This document shows, in pieces, positions 43,052-56,600 of a stretch of 64,000 nt of DNA. The stretch is from Aspidiotus rigidus. Taxonomy: Eukaryota > Arthropoda > Insecta > Hemiptera > Diaspididae. A model generated the notes under the pieces. It worked only from the letters and a program-made list of their open reading frames with translations. It was not told where the DNA came from and did no database searches. The position numbers and the translations under genes were made by a program. The stretch covers positions 1,766,001-1,830,000 of the forward strand of contig JAVHKY010000054.1 of assembly GCA_035079385.1 (NCBI GenBank). Reading direction: 5' to 3'. Every line of letters starts with the position of its first letter. Positions within the stretch are counted from its first letter, which is position 1.

Positions 43052-45565
43052 ATAGGCTAGCGTTGATTGATAAGAAGGATAAACCACTTGGTCAGGAGCG
43101 TCTGTTGACAGAAAGGTTCGCGTTTGGATCCATCACTCCTAAACGTGACTCGTGTGCGAGTGATGCCGCGGCACTTTGAAATATTTTTGTACTTCTTGGA
43201 CTTGTAAAATTTTTCATTTTCAATTCTTGGACTGGAAATATTTTCAAGGACTTAGAGTTATTTGCCAATTGTTGGGCTTTGAAATTTCATATTTCTAAGA
43301 CTTGTGAAATTTTTCATTTTTGATTGTCGGACTTTGTAATATTTTCTACTGTGGCAGACAATCAAAAATGAAAAATTTCATAAGTCCAAGAAGTATGATA
43401 ATATTTCGAAGTTCCACAATTTGAAAATAATTCCATGTCCAACAGTTGAAAATATTTCCAAGTCCAAGAGGTGAAAATGAAAAATTTTACAAGTCTAAGA
43501 AGTCAAAAATATATCAAAGTCCCGCGGCATCACGCTTACTCGCCTCTTACTCCGAGTATGGCAGTAAACCGACGCGTTAGCCCATCCCGGTTACATATAA
43601 TTAATAAGCTCCCACCGCGAGTCACGATTAGGAGTGATGGATCCACATGCAAACCTTTCTGTCAACAGACGCTCCTACTTGGTCTACCATCCTCTTATCG
43701 TCCACATCGTCTGCTGGACAATGTTGGGAAACTTCTAGAAAGAGTGATAGCCAATCGTTTGGAGAGCTATCTGAAGGAAAGAGTTGTAATCTCTAGTAGC
43801 CAGTACGGTTTCCAAACTGGACGCTGCACATCAGATGCTGAGATCCGATAGCCGAGTCAGCGATTGCTGTGCGTCAGTTTTGCGCAGCCGTCAGCTCGAC
43901 ATAAAAATGCGTTCAATTCGATTCCATGGAAGATGATATTGGAAGCTCTTGTGGACGCAGGAGTGCCCGCATATCTGCTCAGGATGATCAGCAGCTACCT
44001 TAGCTGCCGTGAAATCCAAGCAGAAACGTCTGCTGGTACAGTAAATGCCGCAGGGGTCGGTCCTTGGGCCGCTCTTGTGGTGCGTCGCATTTAACGGGAT
44101 ATTTAAGATGAAGTTGCCACTGGGGGTTAAGCTTATCTGCTATGCAAAAGAAAGCCTGGTAGTATGCACCGCCGAAACAACTGTAGCGGCGGATGACAGG
44201 GTAAACCGGGCTCTAGAGAAAGTGACACGTTGGATCGAGTCGGCTGGACTCGAATTTGCAGCTAGTAAGACGGAGGCCATTTTATTCACGACCCGTCGGA
44301 AGTTCAGTCCATCCACCTTTCGCCTGCAAGGTGCGGAAATTAAAACCAAGAAGCAAATGAAAACCCGGGGCATCTGGTTTGACTCAACGCTGAGCTTCAG
44401 GCACCATTTCCTGGTGGCAGCGGAAAAGGCGGGCCGGGTGGTTGGATACCTAAGCCGCCGGATGAGGAACCTAGAAGGACCGAGAGAAGCAAGAAAGAGG
44501 GTCATGATGAGCATCGCCTTTTCGATCCTTCTATATGGTGCACCAGTGTGGGCCGACTCCATGAAGATACCATACTGAAGGAGAGAGATGGTAAAGATCC
44601 AACGAAGAGCTGCGCTGAGGTGTGCTAGTGCCTAACGCACTGTCTCGACAGAGGCTCTTTTTGTACCAGCACGTTCACCACCAATCGAGCTCCTTGCTGA
44701 GGAGAGAGCGGTGGTGTTCAAAGCAAAGAAGACAACAACGACCAACCAAGAAGCTTTACGGGTCAAGCAGGAGGACAGGCGCTCCTTGCTTGTAAAGTGG
44801 AAGGCAAGAATTGCCCAGAGTGAGCTGGGTACTTGGACAACCCGTGTGCTAATACGCGACCTTGATGAGTGGATGGACGGACACCATGGTCAGCTGAACT
44901 TTCACCCGACGCAGGTGTTGAGCGGCCATGGCTGCTTCAACAAGTACCTTCACAAGAAGTTAAAGAAAGTTGAGCACGCAACGTGTACGCACTGTAACCA
45001 AGGGCAGGATGATGGACCAAAACATACCTTATTTGAGTGTGAGGCCTGGAGTCGTGAGCGGGACAAGCTTAGTCGGTCTCTTCAAGAGATCGAGCTAGGT
45101 GAAGCGCTTGACCCGAGTAGCCTGGTATTCACCATGCTAGGTTCCGAAGAAGCATGGAACCAGGTGTCTGTATTTGCGGCCACCGTCATGAAGAGGAAGA
45201 TGGACCGGGAATGGAACAGGCACATGCAGAACCACACTATGGCCTACTCAACACCTGTGTACCATCAACATCCAGATTTGCAAGAAGAAGAGGAGTAAGA
45301 TCATTCCTGAAGAGAAGAAACTCCAACAGTGACCTAGTATATTGTGTATTGTGTGTGTTCCTATGTTTTTGCGCGTGCTGGGGGGGGGGCACTGCAACTT
45401 GGCAGTAGAGGGGGTTCGCATCGGAGATTCTTCCTTCACTGAAGTTATACGCGAAAGGATCGATTCGGGTGTTGGAGGAAACAAAATTAAAATGCATACG
45501 CAATCTGCACCTCTTCCATCATGAAGGACGGGCGGTGTTCGCAAATGCGACATAAAAGCGATTCC
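43052..45565 (+). pseudogene. R1-clade LINE, copy 2, interrupted and catalytically dead
   Basis: It begins RLALIDKKDKPLG (43055), is split at 43093 by a fold-back element, and resumes GLPSSYRPHRLLDNVGKLLE (43681), QYGFQTGRCTSD, PQGSVLGPLLWCVAFNGIF (44050) and LICYAKESLVV (44135). The last is the catalytic box, with YADD changed to YAKE, so it cannot be active. It continues LLYGAPVWADSM and the C-terminal CTHCNQGQDDGPKHTLFEC (44980). The 3' tail matches copy 1 to about 45565. It is 5' truncated inside the RT domain. Confidence 0.88.
43094..43676. mobile_element. 583-bp fold-back element with 8-bp target duplication
   Basis: Both ends read AGGAGCGTCTGTTGACAGAA inward, and inverted similarity continues for about 59 bp through TGGATCCATCACTCCTAA. 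It then resumes for most of the interior (AAATTTTTCATTTTTGATTG on the left, its complement on the right), so nearly the whole element is one hairpin. ACTTGGTC flanks both sides (43086-43093 and 43677-43684). The uninterrupted R1 copy 1 shows the empty site. It has no coding capacity. Confidence 0.88.
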
Positions 45566-46990
45566 TATGTCGACGTGTTCGAGCGCTATATATCTAAAAC
45601 ACAAGTTTTTCTTGTGGAGTTACCCTTCCCATCCCTACTTAAATCTGTGAGAACTGATGATTTCAAATGGTCCACAAGAGCCAAGTCTCCCACATCTACT
45701 TTTGTCAAGGCTTTCTTGTGTTCAGCCCCTGAAACGCTCTTGCACTCATTATATATATTCCATTCTATACACCCCACTCTTCTCATCCGTAAGAATACAA
45801 TAATCCTTCAACCTTACGAACAACTCTTTTATTGTGACAGGATTATAATATGCTGCATATAGTGAAAAAACGATTGAAATCCTTCCTATTCATCGAAACC
45901 AGATTACTACCTAGCAAGTGATTGAATAACAACGACGAAAATTATTCAGACTGGCGCGGTGGTTAATGGTCATCTTCTCGTCCTTTTGCAACAAGGCCTT
46001 CATTATATATTGTTTAAACGGTGGAAACTTGCTCCGTCGATATAATTACGAGTGAGATATTGTTCGATCATAAAACTTATACTGCGCTTGCTGGAATGAA
46101 TCCAAAGCCCAATGTTAAACGTCGGAGGCCACCCGTTAAATAAAATAATTTTCATGTACTCTTATGCGCCGTTACAAATATATATGTGACTCTCATAGGA
46201 CAGTTCTATCGCGCGGCGTATCGTAAGTTTTTTTCTTGTTCAGAAAACTACCCTAGCAGTTTTTCATCATCTTCGTGAGGGTTTCTATATACTACGAGCC
46301 CACAGTCGTTGACTCATTTTTTTCAAACTTTGTGGTACAAATACAGTAAATCCCTTATTTTTTTGGTGTTCTGATTTTAACCGTACGTTCTCATTCTAAT
46401 CGCGAGTAAGACAGAAGAAGCCACCTACGTTGAGTCCTACACGATCTCGTTGGCTGTTCGCATCATTAACAACGTAACTACCGGTACGGTTTCAGTGGTA
46501 ATCGAGAATATTTCATTTCTAAAATTTACTACGATACCTTTTCCGTGTTACGTTAAAGTTTACTATCTGTCAGTTCCGCCATTATCGCCGTACGGCTATT
46601 GCGAGAATGCTTGCCCCGCTGGTTCGAAGATCGTTTAAACTCGCATTCAACCGAACTTGTCGCATTCAATTACGCATGATTCTGTAAAGGTGGTCGCATC
46701 GCGATGTCCGTCTGCTTCCTCGTTTCTTTTTTTCTGTCATCAAAACCGTCTAGAGATGAAGCTTGTTAATTGCTTAGCCTCATCTTACTTTCAAGACACT
46801 GAAAATGCGTAAATCTGGATAGACGAACGCGCCTAGCCAAGTCACGTCGCGAGGATGAAATGCGACATTCTATCTTCAACGCTAGGAACAATACAGCAGT
46901 AAAAGATGTACGGCAAACATCAGGTCCAGATTCAGACTCTCTGTACCCTATAACTTTAATAAGAACATATAAACTCCTTTCAATTTTCTA
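45566..46990. other. No gene seen
   Basis: Unique sequence. Frames such as 45521-45862 and 46450-46638 have no recognisable motif. No repeats of note. Confidence 0.4.
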
Positions 46991-47290
46991 AGCACTGTGT
47001 TCTTTAAATATTCGCTTTATTTTCTGTTGACCCACTGAAAGAAGACACCCAATAAGAGTTTGCTTCTGATTCTGGCACTCAGAAGTGGTTGGGGGTAGGT
47101 TGAATAATGACACTGAATCAGCATAGGGAATCACGAATTGAGTCCCGTTTTTGTCCCTGGCGGGCAATGTATGAATTGAGTCCCGCAAAAAAAAAAATTG
47201 ATGTATGAATTGAGTCCGATGAATCGATGTATAAACTGTACGCCTATTGAATGTTGAAGTACATTTTGAATAAAATTTGTTTTGTTTAAA
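46991..47290. repeat. Short non-coding repeat stretch
   Basis: ATGAATTGAGTCCCG recurs three times (47125-47215), followed by an A run, and the stretch ends TTGAATAAAATTTGTTTTGT, which looks like a retroelement tail. No coding is seen. Confidence 0.35.
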
Positions 47291-47329
47291 AAAAGATTGA
47301 AACCAGTTTCACATTAAAGGACAAGTACC

Positions 47330-49228
47330 TCAATCAGAAAATTTGATTTTCGTTGGTAAAAATACACTTTTCACAAATTCATAACGCGTCATTTTCCCCT
47401 CTTGTAATTTGGTGAACCTATCTTCCAAGAACGCTTCATTCACATCACCTTCTCCAAGAGTAGCCGAACCTTCCTTGAAACTATGACCACTGGAGACAAG
47501 GTGGTCCACAAAGGCCGAATCACCCAAATTACCTTTCTTCCAGGCCTTAAGGTGCTCCTCTACTCGAATTCCAAGCTGGCGACCCGTCTCGCCTATATAT
47601 ACGCCGTTATATACAATCCTTGCACTCCAATTTGTACAACCCGCTCCTCTTCCCCCGCGGGATGGGGTCCTTTAGCCTAACAAACAAACCCTTCACAATA
47701 GTGAGGTTATAAAAAGCAGGCCTGAAGCCAAAGGGGCGGAGGACACGAGTCAGCTTGGATGAAAACTCACCCAAAAACGGGAGCTTGATCCAACGTAATC
47801 TCTTATTATTATTATTACCACTCAGATCGCGGGGGAGGGAAGTGGTAGAATCAAGGTCCTTCCTCGTAAGTTTTTTACGGACCATAGGGTCAATGTCCAA
47901 GTTGACCTCATTCACAGCGGCCAAGTGCTTAATGGTCGCCAGCTCCTTTTGGAAAGCTGGTTGACTTAACGGAATGCTAGTCAGTCGATGAATATAACTA
48001 TTGAAGGCAGCGATCTTATGAGAAAATGGACAGAAGGACGATCCGTGGACAACTGTATCGGTCGAAGTATCCTTCCTGAATATCGCAAATTCATGGTCCC
48101 CATCTCTATCAGAGATAGTGAGATCCAGAAAGTTTATGGAAGAACCTCCAATTTCTGTAGTAAATTTTATGGAGGGATACATTTTATTCAGATACTGAAG
48201 AAACTCACCAAGGAGCTCTTGAGGACCGGTCCACACACATAATATGTCGTCCACATATCGGTGCCAATAATGGATGTGACTCAGTAGCACTTGGCCAGAG
48301 GAAAAGAAGTCAACCTCAAATCTGGACATAAATATCTCCGAAACGAGAGAGCCCAAAGGAGAGCCGATGGGGATTCCTACCTCCTCAGGGAACTCGTAAA
48401 ATTTCCCATTGAACTTACAGAAGTTAGGGGACCAGCACGCATTAAGGAGGCCAAAAAATTCCTGTATCTCGTTATGAGGAATGTTGAACTTTACAAGTAG
48501 GTCACCCATATACTGCATAGTATGGGCCTTTGGTATGTTGGGAAAGAGGCCGGCTACATCAAATGAGCAGAGGCTAGTACCCGGAGGCAAGGTAACATTT
48601 TTGAGCCTCTCGGCCAGAGAAACCGAATTTTTAACGGAGTAGGGGGACTCGTACTCGATTCGAGACTTGAACCAACGATCCAAGAACTTGGCCAGAAAAT
48701 AGGCAGGGGAGGAGACGTGGGACACGACAGGCCGCATAGGAGTATTCATCTTGTGAACTTTTGGCAACCCATAGAGGAGGGGGGGAACAGGGTTAGGTAC
48801 GAGCAGGGCTTTTTTGAGTGAAGGATTTTTTATGATAAACTCACTCCTGTTCACAACTTTCCTAACCTCATTGACGTAGTTAGGAAAGTTAAAGGAGCTA
48901 TTTTCAATAGCTCCACATTGAGTGACAACTTCTTGAACCTTGGAAACATAGGAGGATTTCTCCAGGACTACGATCGCGTTACCCTTGTCGGCTTTAGTAA
49001 GGATTAACCCCTGGTCCCTGACCTTCCTCCTCAGATTATCCATCACCTCACATGCGTAATTGTTTATACGAGAGAGGGGGCGGGGGTGTCGTGGACTAGT
49101 TCAGCGCAAGCTGATTGAATATTCACGCCGGGACCAATTTTTATGGTCAGGTCGGCAACGACATTAGCAAGAGTTTCATTTTTAGGAAGGGGAGGTAGGC
49201 CAAATTTTAGACCCTTCTCCAATTTTAC
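47330..49228 (-). pseudogene. PLE-8: Penelope RT with longest frame, one shift before GIY-YIG
   Basis: The minus frame 47607-49046 (479 residues) has [88 protein letters not shown] with catalytic aspartates intact, and INFLDLTISDRDG. It reaches SGLYKLECKDC and then shifts frame at about 47613. GVYIGETGRQLGIRVEEHLK and DSAFVDHLVSSGHSFKEGS follow in the next frame. Upstream, N-terminal sequence continues to 49228, where a LINE cuts it. It belongs to a subfamily distinct from PLE-2 to PLE-7. Confidence 0.88.
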
Positions 49229-50460
49229 ATGAGGCGTTTACTGGAAATAGTCGAAAACATGAACCTAATCCCAGATCACCAGTTTGGATTCAGAAACAGG
49301 CACTCTACCATTGAACAGCAGCAATTAGAAAGGCATTAGAAGAGAAAAAATACTGCCCATCCATATTTCTGGATGCTAGTCAAGCCTTTGACCGAGTTTG
49401 GATCCCCGGACTTCTTCACAAAATCAGCAAACACTTTCCAACTTGTCATGTGCAAATTTCATAATTTTACCTTAGCGACAGAAGATTCTATGTTCACTAT
49501 GAAGAAGCTGACACTTCTGACAAGCCAATAGCAGCGGCTGTTCCACAGGGCAGTGTTCTTGGTCCCCTGTTGTATCTACTATACAGTGCAGACATTCCAG
49601 AGCAAGATGACTCCACACTAGCCCCATTTGCAGACAACACCGCTATACTCGCTATGCATGAAGACTACTCTACTGCAGTCACCAATTTGCAGAGAGCTGT
49701 CAACAAAGTTGAGGAATGGACGACCAGGTGGAAAATCCAAACTAACGCATCCAAGACTGTCCGTATAGACAGCTTTGCCCTTAGAAATCTTGGATATGAT
49801 CCTTCATATATAAATGATGAACCTGTACAGTGGGCTGACTGCACCCGATATTTAGGCTTACCCTTGGACTGTAAGCTAAATAGAAAAACGCACGTAATCA
49901 AGAAAAGAGAGCAACTTAAACTCCGCTTTCGCACCATGTTCTAGTCGGCTATCACTCTGGAATAAGAGGCTACTATATGTCATGATTCTTCGCTCCATTT
50001 GGACGTATGGAATACCATTATGGGGCTCGGCAGCAAGTAGCAACATAGAAATTCTACAGCGATTCCAAAACAATTCACTCCGTAAAATCACAGAAGCACC
50101 GTGGTATATTACAAATCAGCAGTTGCACGAAGACCTGGCTCTGGAAACTGTCCAGCAAATCGCATCAAAAGCCACGACAAGGTATATCAAACGACTCCAC
50201 GGCCACCCAAACATAGAGGCACTTCAGCTACTGGAACAACCATCTACGCAACGACTAAAGCATAAGCCCGTAGCGGGCACTGAATAGTTACTTGTACTCA
50301 AGGCTCACTCGCTGCTAGCAATTTATCTCCTAATAATAAGTTGTAGTACAATAGTGGTTGCACTATTAGCGAAGTAAAGTTAACAACTATGCCATATCTG
50401 CCCTACCTATATGTAAATGCCACTAGGCAGTTCATGTATGATCTATTATATAAAAAAAAA
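49229..50460 (+). pseudogene. Jockey-like LINE fragment
   Basis: Plus-strand blocks are PDHQFGFRNRHSTIEQ (49270), FLDASQAFDRVW (49370), AAAVPQGSVLGPLLYLLYSA (49530) and PFADNTAILAMH (49625; FADD has become FADN). They continue with WTTRWKIQTNASKT, RYLGLPLDCKLNRKTHV, then SIWTYGIPLWGSAASSNIEI and LRKITEAPWYITNQQLHED (50080). Stop at 50285. A tail follows, ending in an A run at 50451-50461. It is 5' truncated and inserted at the broken N-terminus of PLE-8. Confidence 0.85.
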
Positions 50461-50469
50461 AAGTTCTGA

Positions 50470-52440
50470 GTCCTAAGCACCAAGTATTTCAGAATTTTTT
50501 ATAATCTTACCGAAGCTTCTTACATTCCAGAAACTTCAATTTCTCCCGCCAATTGTAAGAAATCTTTTAGTGTTTGATTTTTCAACACACTCACGTCATC
50601 ATCATGAGCTGAACTAATTCCTTCGTTCGATAAGAATTTAGAGCAAAACTTCTCCGATAATTTTGGACCCGTCTAATTGGTTCTATTCGCATATTGATTT
50701 TGAGGATAATAAATACGACCGACCCTTCTTCTTTTCTTCAATAGAGATATTTTTAGAAAGTATCCGCGCGGCACCCCTGACTTTAGTAAGATTTGTCTGC
50801 GGAGACGATGTCACGTAATTTAGCTCTCAATAGCGATGTATAAACGTTGGATATCGTATTCAACGATACAGCATCGTTTCATTCTACGAGTTGAATTACG
50901 AAAAACACTTCCACGAGACCCATTAAGTGTCTTAACGATGTACTTTATTTTTTACGCAAAATTGACTTTTTCTCTTCGAAAATTACTTTACGAATGAAGA
51001 AGGAAAAAACTGTGTTACAAGAAACCATAATGGACTGCATAAAATACAGCGTGAACACAATTTGACTTTCTACAGACCGAGTTCAATGGGATGATAACGA
51101 TGGAAAGAAAAAAAGCCCGTTGTCCATTTTTGGAAAAAAGACCTAAACACCTTTGTGTAATGTTTATCAACCTCGTAGCCTGAGTGGGTACGGCCGGCGA
51201 GCATAATTCTACAAAATATGGAAACCGTCGTCGACATTAATCTAGTGATTTACTAGTAAGCAAAATATATTTTTTTTACCTCGTAGTCGTTTTTTTTGTG
51301 TATGCCCTCCTGGTAATGTTAATGATGAAAATAGACCAGAATTTTTAAGCTTTCTACGAAACGACGCGTTTCGATTCCAATTTGGGTGTTTTTATATACT
51401 GGAATTATCAATATCAAAATATTATATTCCTTCTTTCAAAATGGGAATATGTGTATTCTAAATGGAATATGAATCTATGTGGCACCTAGATAAGTTGACA
51501 AAATAGCTACGTTTTTCTCGCGGCATTTCGAACGCAAAAATGCTCAACTCGGAACAAAAATTGACCCACTTTCAACCTCGATTGGCCATTGTCCACCAAA
51601 ACCATTGACTGACTTTAAACCCAAATTGATCAAAATCACGTATTTTTGCATAAGAATAACTAAAATCATAAACAATATCGACTATCTTTCGCCCAAAATC
51701 GTTCACCATTATTCAGACTCCAACAAAATTAACCTAACCCAAATTTTTCACCATTCTAAATTGAATTTTAGAAATTCGAAAAACAGCTGACTCGAACAAT
51801 CCTTCGGTTTCAATCTATAATGGTTTGTAGTCTATCGACGAGTGGAAATAGATAGAAGAATTATGGCGAAATGCTTGGAATAAAATTAGACGGTGGGTAA
51901 TACGAGTATTACTAAATAAAATTCTGGAACGTACCCTGTGATCCGCATTTTAAAGTAACATGCGCGCCTTTCAATCAGGTGTAGGCAATAGTAATCACTC
52001 GGTCAACGAGCCGAGAGCGAACCTGATTCTCTGTATCAAAATATCCAGGAGCTGACCTGCAAAATTTAAAATTGAAATATTTCCCTCAAATGCTTTCTCG
52101 TTTCCTTTGACGCCACTGGTGTCTTGAGGTCCGTAAGAGTCAAGTAAGCACTTTCAAAGATACACGATTTTTTCTGCTAGTCGATGATTTCATAATTATA
52201 CACGCCTAGCGCCTCAAACAAAATATATTTGTACCGATTTAAAAGTGTGCTTTACTTGTTCGGAAACTCCGGAACGGTGTACGATAAGTTGCATAAACAT
52301 CCCCAAAAACCCTGCAAGGTTCGGAAAGCCAGCGGTCACTACGCGACGCTTGTGGGGCGTGCGTGGGTAGTCCTCGTAACAAATGACGAGGAATGATTTT
52401 GCAAGGTCACATCTCAGGGCTCCATTTTCCGACAAATTTT
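50470..52440. other. No gene seen
   Basis: Unique AT-rich sequence. 51540-51780 has loose repeats of GACTTTAAACCCAAATTGAT type. The frame at 52214-52435 (minus) has no recognisable motif. Confidence 0.4.
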
Positions 52441-53033
52441 GACATGTTCCAGGTCTTTTCTCTCGCCGGACCCCGATTTTGAAACTCGCGAGTACACCCC
52501 CCTCCCCCCCCCCCCGTCACGAGAAATCTCTACCCCGTGGGTGATTCAGAAATTCGCGAGTACACCCCGCGTAATGATGATAAATAATTATATTAAATAA
52601 TTAATAAATAATTAAATAATTAAATAATTGAATAATTAAATAATTAAATAAATAAATAAATAAACAAATGATTAATATAATTAATAATTAGAAAATTTTC
52701 TAAGTCCCTCTTTCTATCATATATGGCTGGATAGTCGAAATTTTTCCAAGTCCCCTAGACTTGAATTGTCTCATACCATTCCAATACAACAGCGAGATCG
52801 CTCGTTCGCCCCACGAAAGTTGATACCTCAAAATATAGAACACCCACAATCACCTCAAAATATTTCTCATACAAGACTTATACGACGCCAAGATAGGTAA
52901 AGGGGTAAACGAATAATATCTCACGAACACTTGACCTAGTAGAAGAATTAATAATAAATAAATAAATAAATAAATAAATAATATTAGATAATTAAATAAT
53001 TAAATAAATAAAGGCTGGATAGTCGAAATTTTT
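52440..53033. repeat. Repeat R-B copy 2 with AT microsatellites
   Basis: 52440-52565 matches 8340-8450 inverted (poly-C tract, ACTCGCGAGTACACCCC). 52570-52690 and 52945-53010 are AATAATTAA/AAAT microsatellites. 52770-52945 matches 60235-60400 directly. Two minisatellite units are present (52695-52755 and 53012-53040). Confidence 0.6.
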
Positions 53034-53044
53034 CGAAGTCCCCT

Positions 53045-53484
53045 TGGATAAATCTGCTGCTTAATTTCACTGATACGATTCCTGATCGTATTTCATTGTA
53101 CTACAAGTGAAATTTTGTATAGTCTGAAGAACCCTTTTTACCTGAGCTTAGACCGAACAATAGATTGAAAGAGAAAGTTAATCGAACCTATTAGTACATG
53201 ACGACCGGCAAACAAGAGTTCTGGACAAATCAGTCTTCCACTTTTCGTCTATCGAGACCGTTCCCGGAGCGTAAGCTCGCAGAGGATATTAGCTCTTTCG
53301 TTACGGCGTTCGCGGAGTTACTAGTTAATTCTCGGTCAAGTATGGCGCGATAAACCTTTCGATATCTGATAGTCTCTCAAGGTACCTTCAGGCAGAATTA
53401 GGAAGAAAAACATTTGAACCAAAACCACCCAGATGATGACCCGTACGGGTAAGTTCGGGTAAGTAAACTCTTACGTACTAAACA
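53045..53484 (+). repeat. BEL/Pao 5' LTR
   Basis: It begins TGGATAAATCTGCTGCTTAA and ends CTTACGTACTAAACA, a TG...CA repeat identical to 59781-60220 except at one base. It is followed at once by TGGTCCTCACGG, a TGG start as expected for a tRNA primer-binding site, though I cannot name the tRNA. Confidence 0.93.
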
Positions 53485-53694
53485 TGGTCCTCACGGTCCG
53501 GGATTCCCGATTGTACGTGCCTCTTTCAACAATTTACTTGTCGAAAGATAAGCTAGGCATTTTAGGTTCGATACTAAAATATACCTACATCTATTCGTTC
53601 GGTTATTCTTCTCACTTTACAATACGTCGCTTCGCATACGCTTCGCATACGTACGTTGTGATAAATTTATAATTTCGTGATATAATTTCGTGAA

Positions 53695-56600
53695 GTGCGT
53701 ACATTTCCAATGAGTTCGGATTCGGAAACGACTCCTCTTAATGAGGTTTCTCAGATGGAAACAGATGAGAATAAGACGGATGATAATAATACATCCAATA
53801 CTACTAAGCAGTCCTCCTCTACCTCCAGTGCGAATATATCCAATGAAATTAATGACGTAAGTTCGAATAAACTCTCCACCTTAATCTTCGAAGTACAATT
53901 TATTCGTGATATTACGGATGAAGCTACGACCAAGGAAACTGCCAAAGCGTATTTAAACGATCTTTCGTTATTGAAGGCCCGATACGATAATATAGTAATT
54001 GTAGGACAAGGGCAAACAATCGATTTCAACGAGAGGAAAGAATTTCTTTCCGCTTACCGCGACGCGAGAGAAAAACTCTTGCGTATAGTTGGGATCGATA
54101 ATACTTTGCCAAGTCCATCGTGTGGCCATCCGCAAGAAGATAGAATCTTCAAACTTCCTGCGTTAGATGTTCCGAAATTTTCTGGGGCAATAGAAAAGTG
54201 GGCTGCATTCAAAGCTGACTTCCTTCATCTAATTAGCGACTCTAGAATTAAAAAAAGTGAGCGCGCCAAGCAGAGATATCTGATGATGGCTTTACAGGAT
54301 GACGCTGAAAAATTAATTCAGAATTTAAAGGAAGGAAGCTTCGAGGAGTGCTGGTCAATTGTGTGTCAAACATACGATCAGCCATTCCGTCGTGTGCACG
54401 CCCACTTAGAAGCCCTGTTTAAGAAAGGAAATCAGAGTCAGCCTCTTAGAACCCTGCTAGTTGACCACCGTCAACATGCTTCTGGCCTGCGTTCCGCATT
54501 AGACGAGCTGGAGATTTCAGCGTACGACATGGTCGTAATCGCGTCCTTTTTGGACAAAACTTCTCCAGCAACTCGTCTTTCTTGGGAAAAAGAGGTCGGA
54601 AATAAGGGTTCGGGTCATTGTACCCTTAAGAATTTTTATGAATTCATGGAAAAGGAGTGCGGCGCTCTAGAACGAGCAGGAAAAGGACAAAGATCCTGCT
54701 CAGCCCCACCGCACCAGAAAGCTGGGTCCTCAACACCAATCAAAAGAGGAATAGCGGCAGCGGCGGCGTCAAAATCGAAACCGAAGAGAAGTAAGAAGAT
54801 ACCGCTCTGTGCGATGTGTGGAGAAGGGCATTATTTAAATAAGTGCCCGAAATTCATGGATATGAACAAAGAGGAAAGGATGAAATTCGTAGCTGAAAAC
54901 AGTGTATGTCGCATCTGCTTATGCAAAAGTTGTAAAGGAGTTGAAACTGCAAAAAATTGCTCGTTTAAGTTTCTCATGTGCCCTTGTGGCGGGCTCCACA
55001 ACGGTATGTTGCATCAGAGATCAAAGGAATCTCGCGGAAACAACACTGGTGAGTCTCTCGACTTATTAATTAACACCAATATTTTAGATGTTGATAGCTT
55101 TAACCCCGAAATGTCGTCTGAATCGAATACTATTTCACTAGGCTTAGTAAATCCTGTGGTCGCTAATAGCTTAAAGATGCATGTTGAAATTGAGGCTCTT
55201 TTAACCACGGCTCTTGTAAAAGTTAGAGTGAATGACAAAGTCTTAGAGGCTCGCGCTTTCCTTGATAATGGTAGTCAAGTACATTTTGCTACCACAGAGC
55301 TGGTAAAGATTCTCAATGCTGAGGTAGTAGAAACGCAATGCCAAATTGACGGTATTTTTGGCTCAGCAGGGTCAATTGCTAAAGAGGCAATCTTAGTGAT
55401 TGAATCTTGCTACACGAATTTTAAAATTTCAATCCCAGCATTGGTGGTCGATAATATTCTCAATTCGCATATACCAACTGATTATTTTGAAATCGACTCC
55501 TGGAGAATTCCCTCGTGGGTTCAATTAGCTGACCCACAATTTAACACTCCTGCGGGTATTAACCTATTATTAGGTTTACAAGTGTTTTGGAAGATATTAG
55601 GTAGCAAAAAGTTGTGCTTACGATCTTCGTTGCCTGAATTAAGGGAGTCAGAGTTAGGTTGGTTGGTAGCAGGTGATTTACAAGTCACTGCGCGAGCAGA
55701 GAATACCTTTGTCTATTGTGCTAAGGAAACTGATCACCAATTATTAAGAACAATAGAAAAGTTCTGGATTGTAGAATCTCTTGAAACCCTAAATCCTCCT
55801 TTCACTAACGAAGAGAAAGAATGCGAGCGCATTTTCACTGAAACTACGTTTCGACGAGCTGATGGTCGCTTTGTAGTGACTCTTCCTTTTAAGGAGTCAC
55901 CCACAGTTCTAGGTGAATCACGTACGCAAGCCCTAAATCGTTTCTATGCTTTAGAAAAGCGCTTAGCAAATAACTCAGCTCTTAAAAGGGATTATGTTTC
56001 TTGTATGGAAGAATATATTCAATTAGATCATATGAAAGAAATCAAGGAAACTAGCAATGAGAGTATACCATCATATTATATACCTCATCACGCTGTGATC
56101 AAACCTTCCTCTACTTCTTCTCCTGTACGTGTCGTTTTCAACGCTAGTATGCCAACGACTTCTGGTCTGTCGCTGAACGATATTTTAATGGCAGGACCGG
56201 TGGTTCAGCCATCTCTCTTTTCAACGATGCTTCGTTTTCGAACACACAAATATTGTTTCGTAGCTGACGTTAAAAAGATGTATCGCATGGTACGTCTCCA
56301 CCAATCATGTACTCCTCTTCAACGCATCTTTTGGCGTAAATCCCCTGAAGAAGAATTGAAGGTTTATGAGTTGCAAACTGTAACTTTTGGAACAAAAACA
56401 GCGCCATATCTTGCTACTAGGTGTTTTAAGGAATTGGCTTTGAATTACTCGGAGTCATATCCTGCAGCAAAATCGGTTCTATTGAATGATTTTTACGTCG
56501 ATGACGTATTAAGCGGTGCTGATGATATCGATGCTGCTAAAACAATCATAAACGAATTGAGGAAGCTGCTAGGCCTTGCAGGATTTGAATTAACAAAGTG

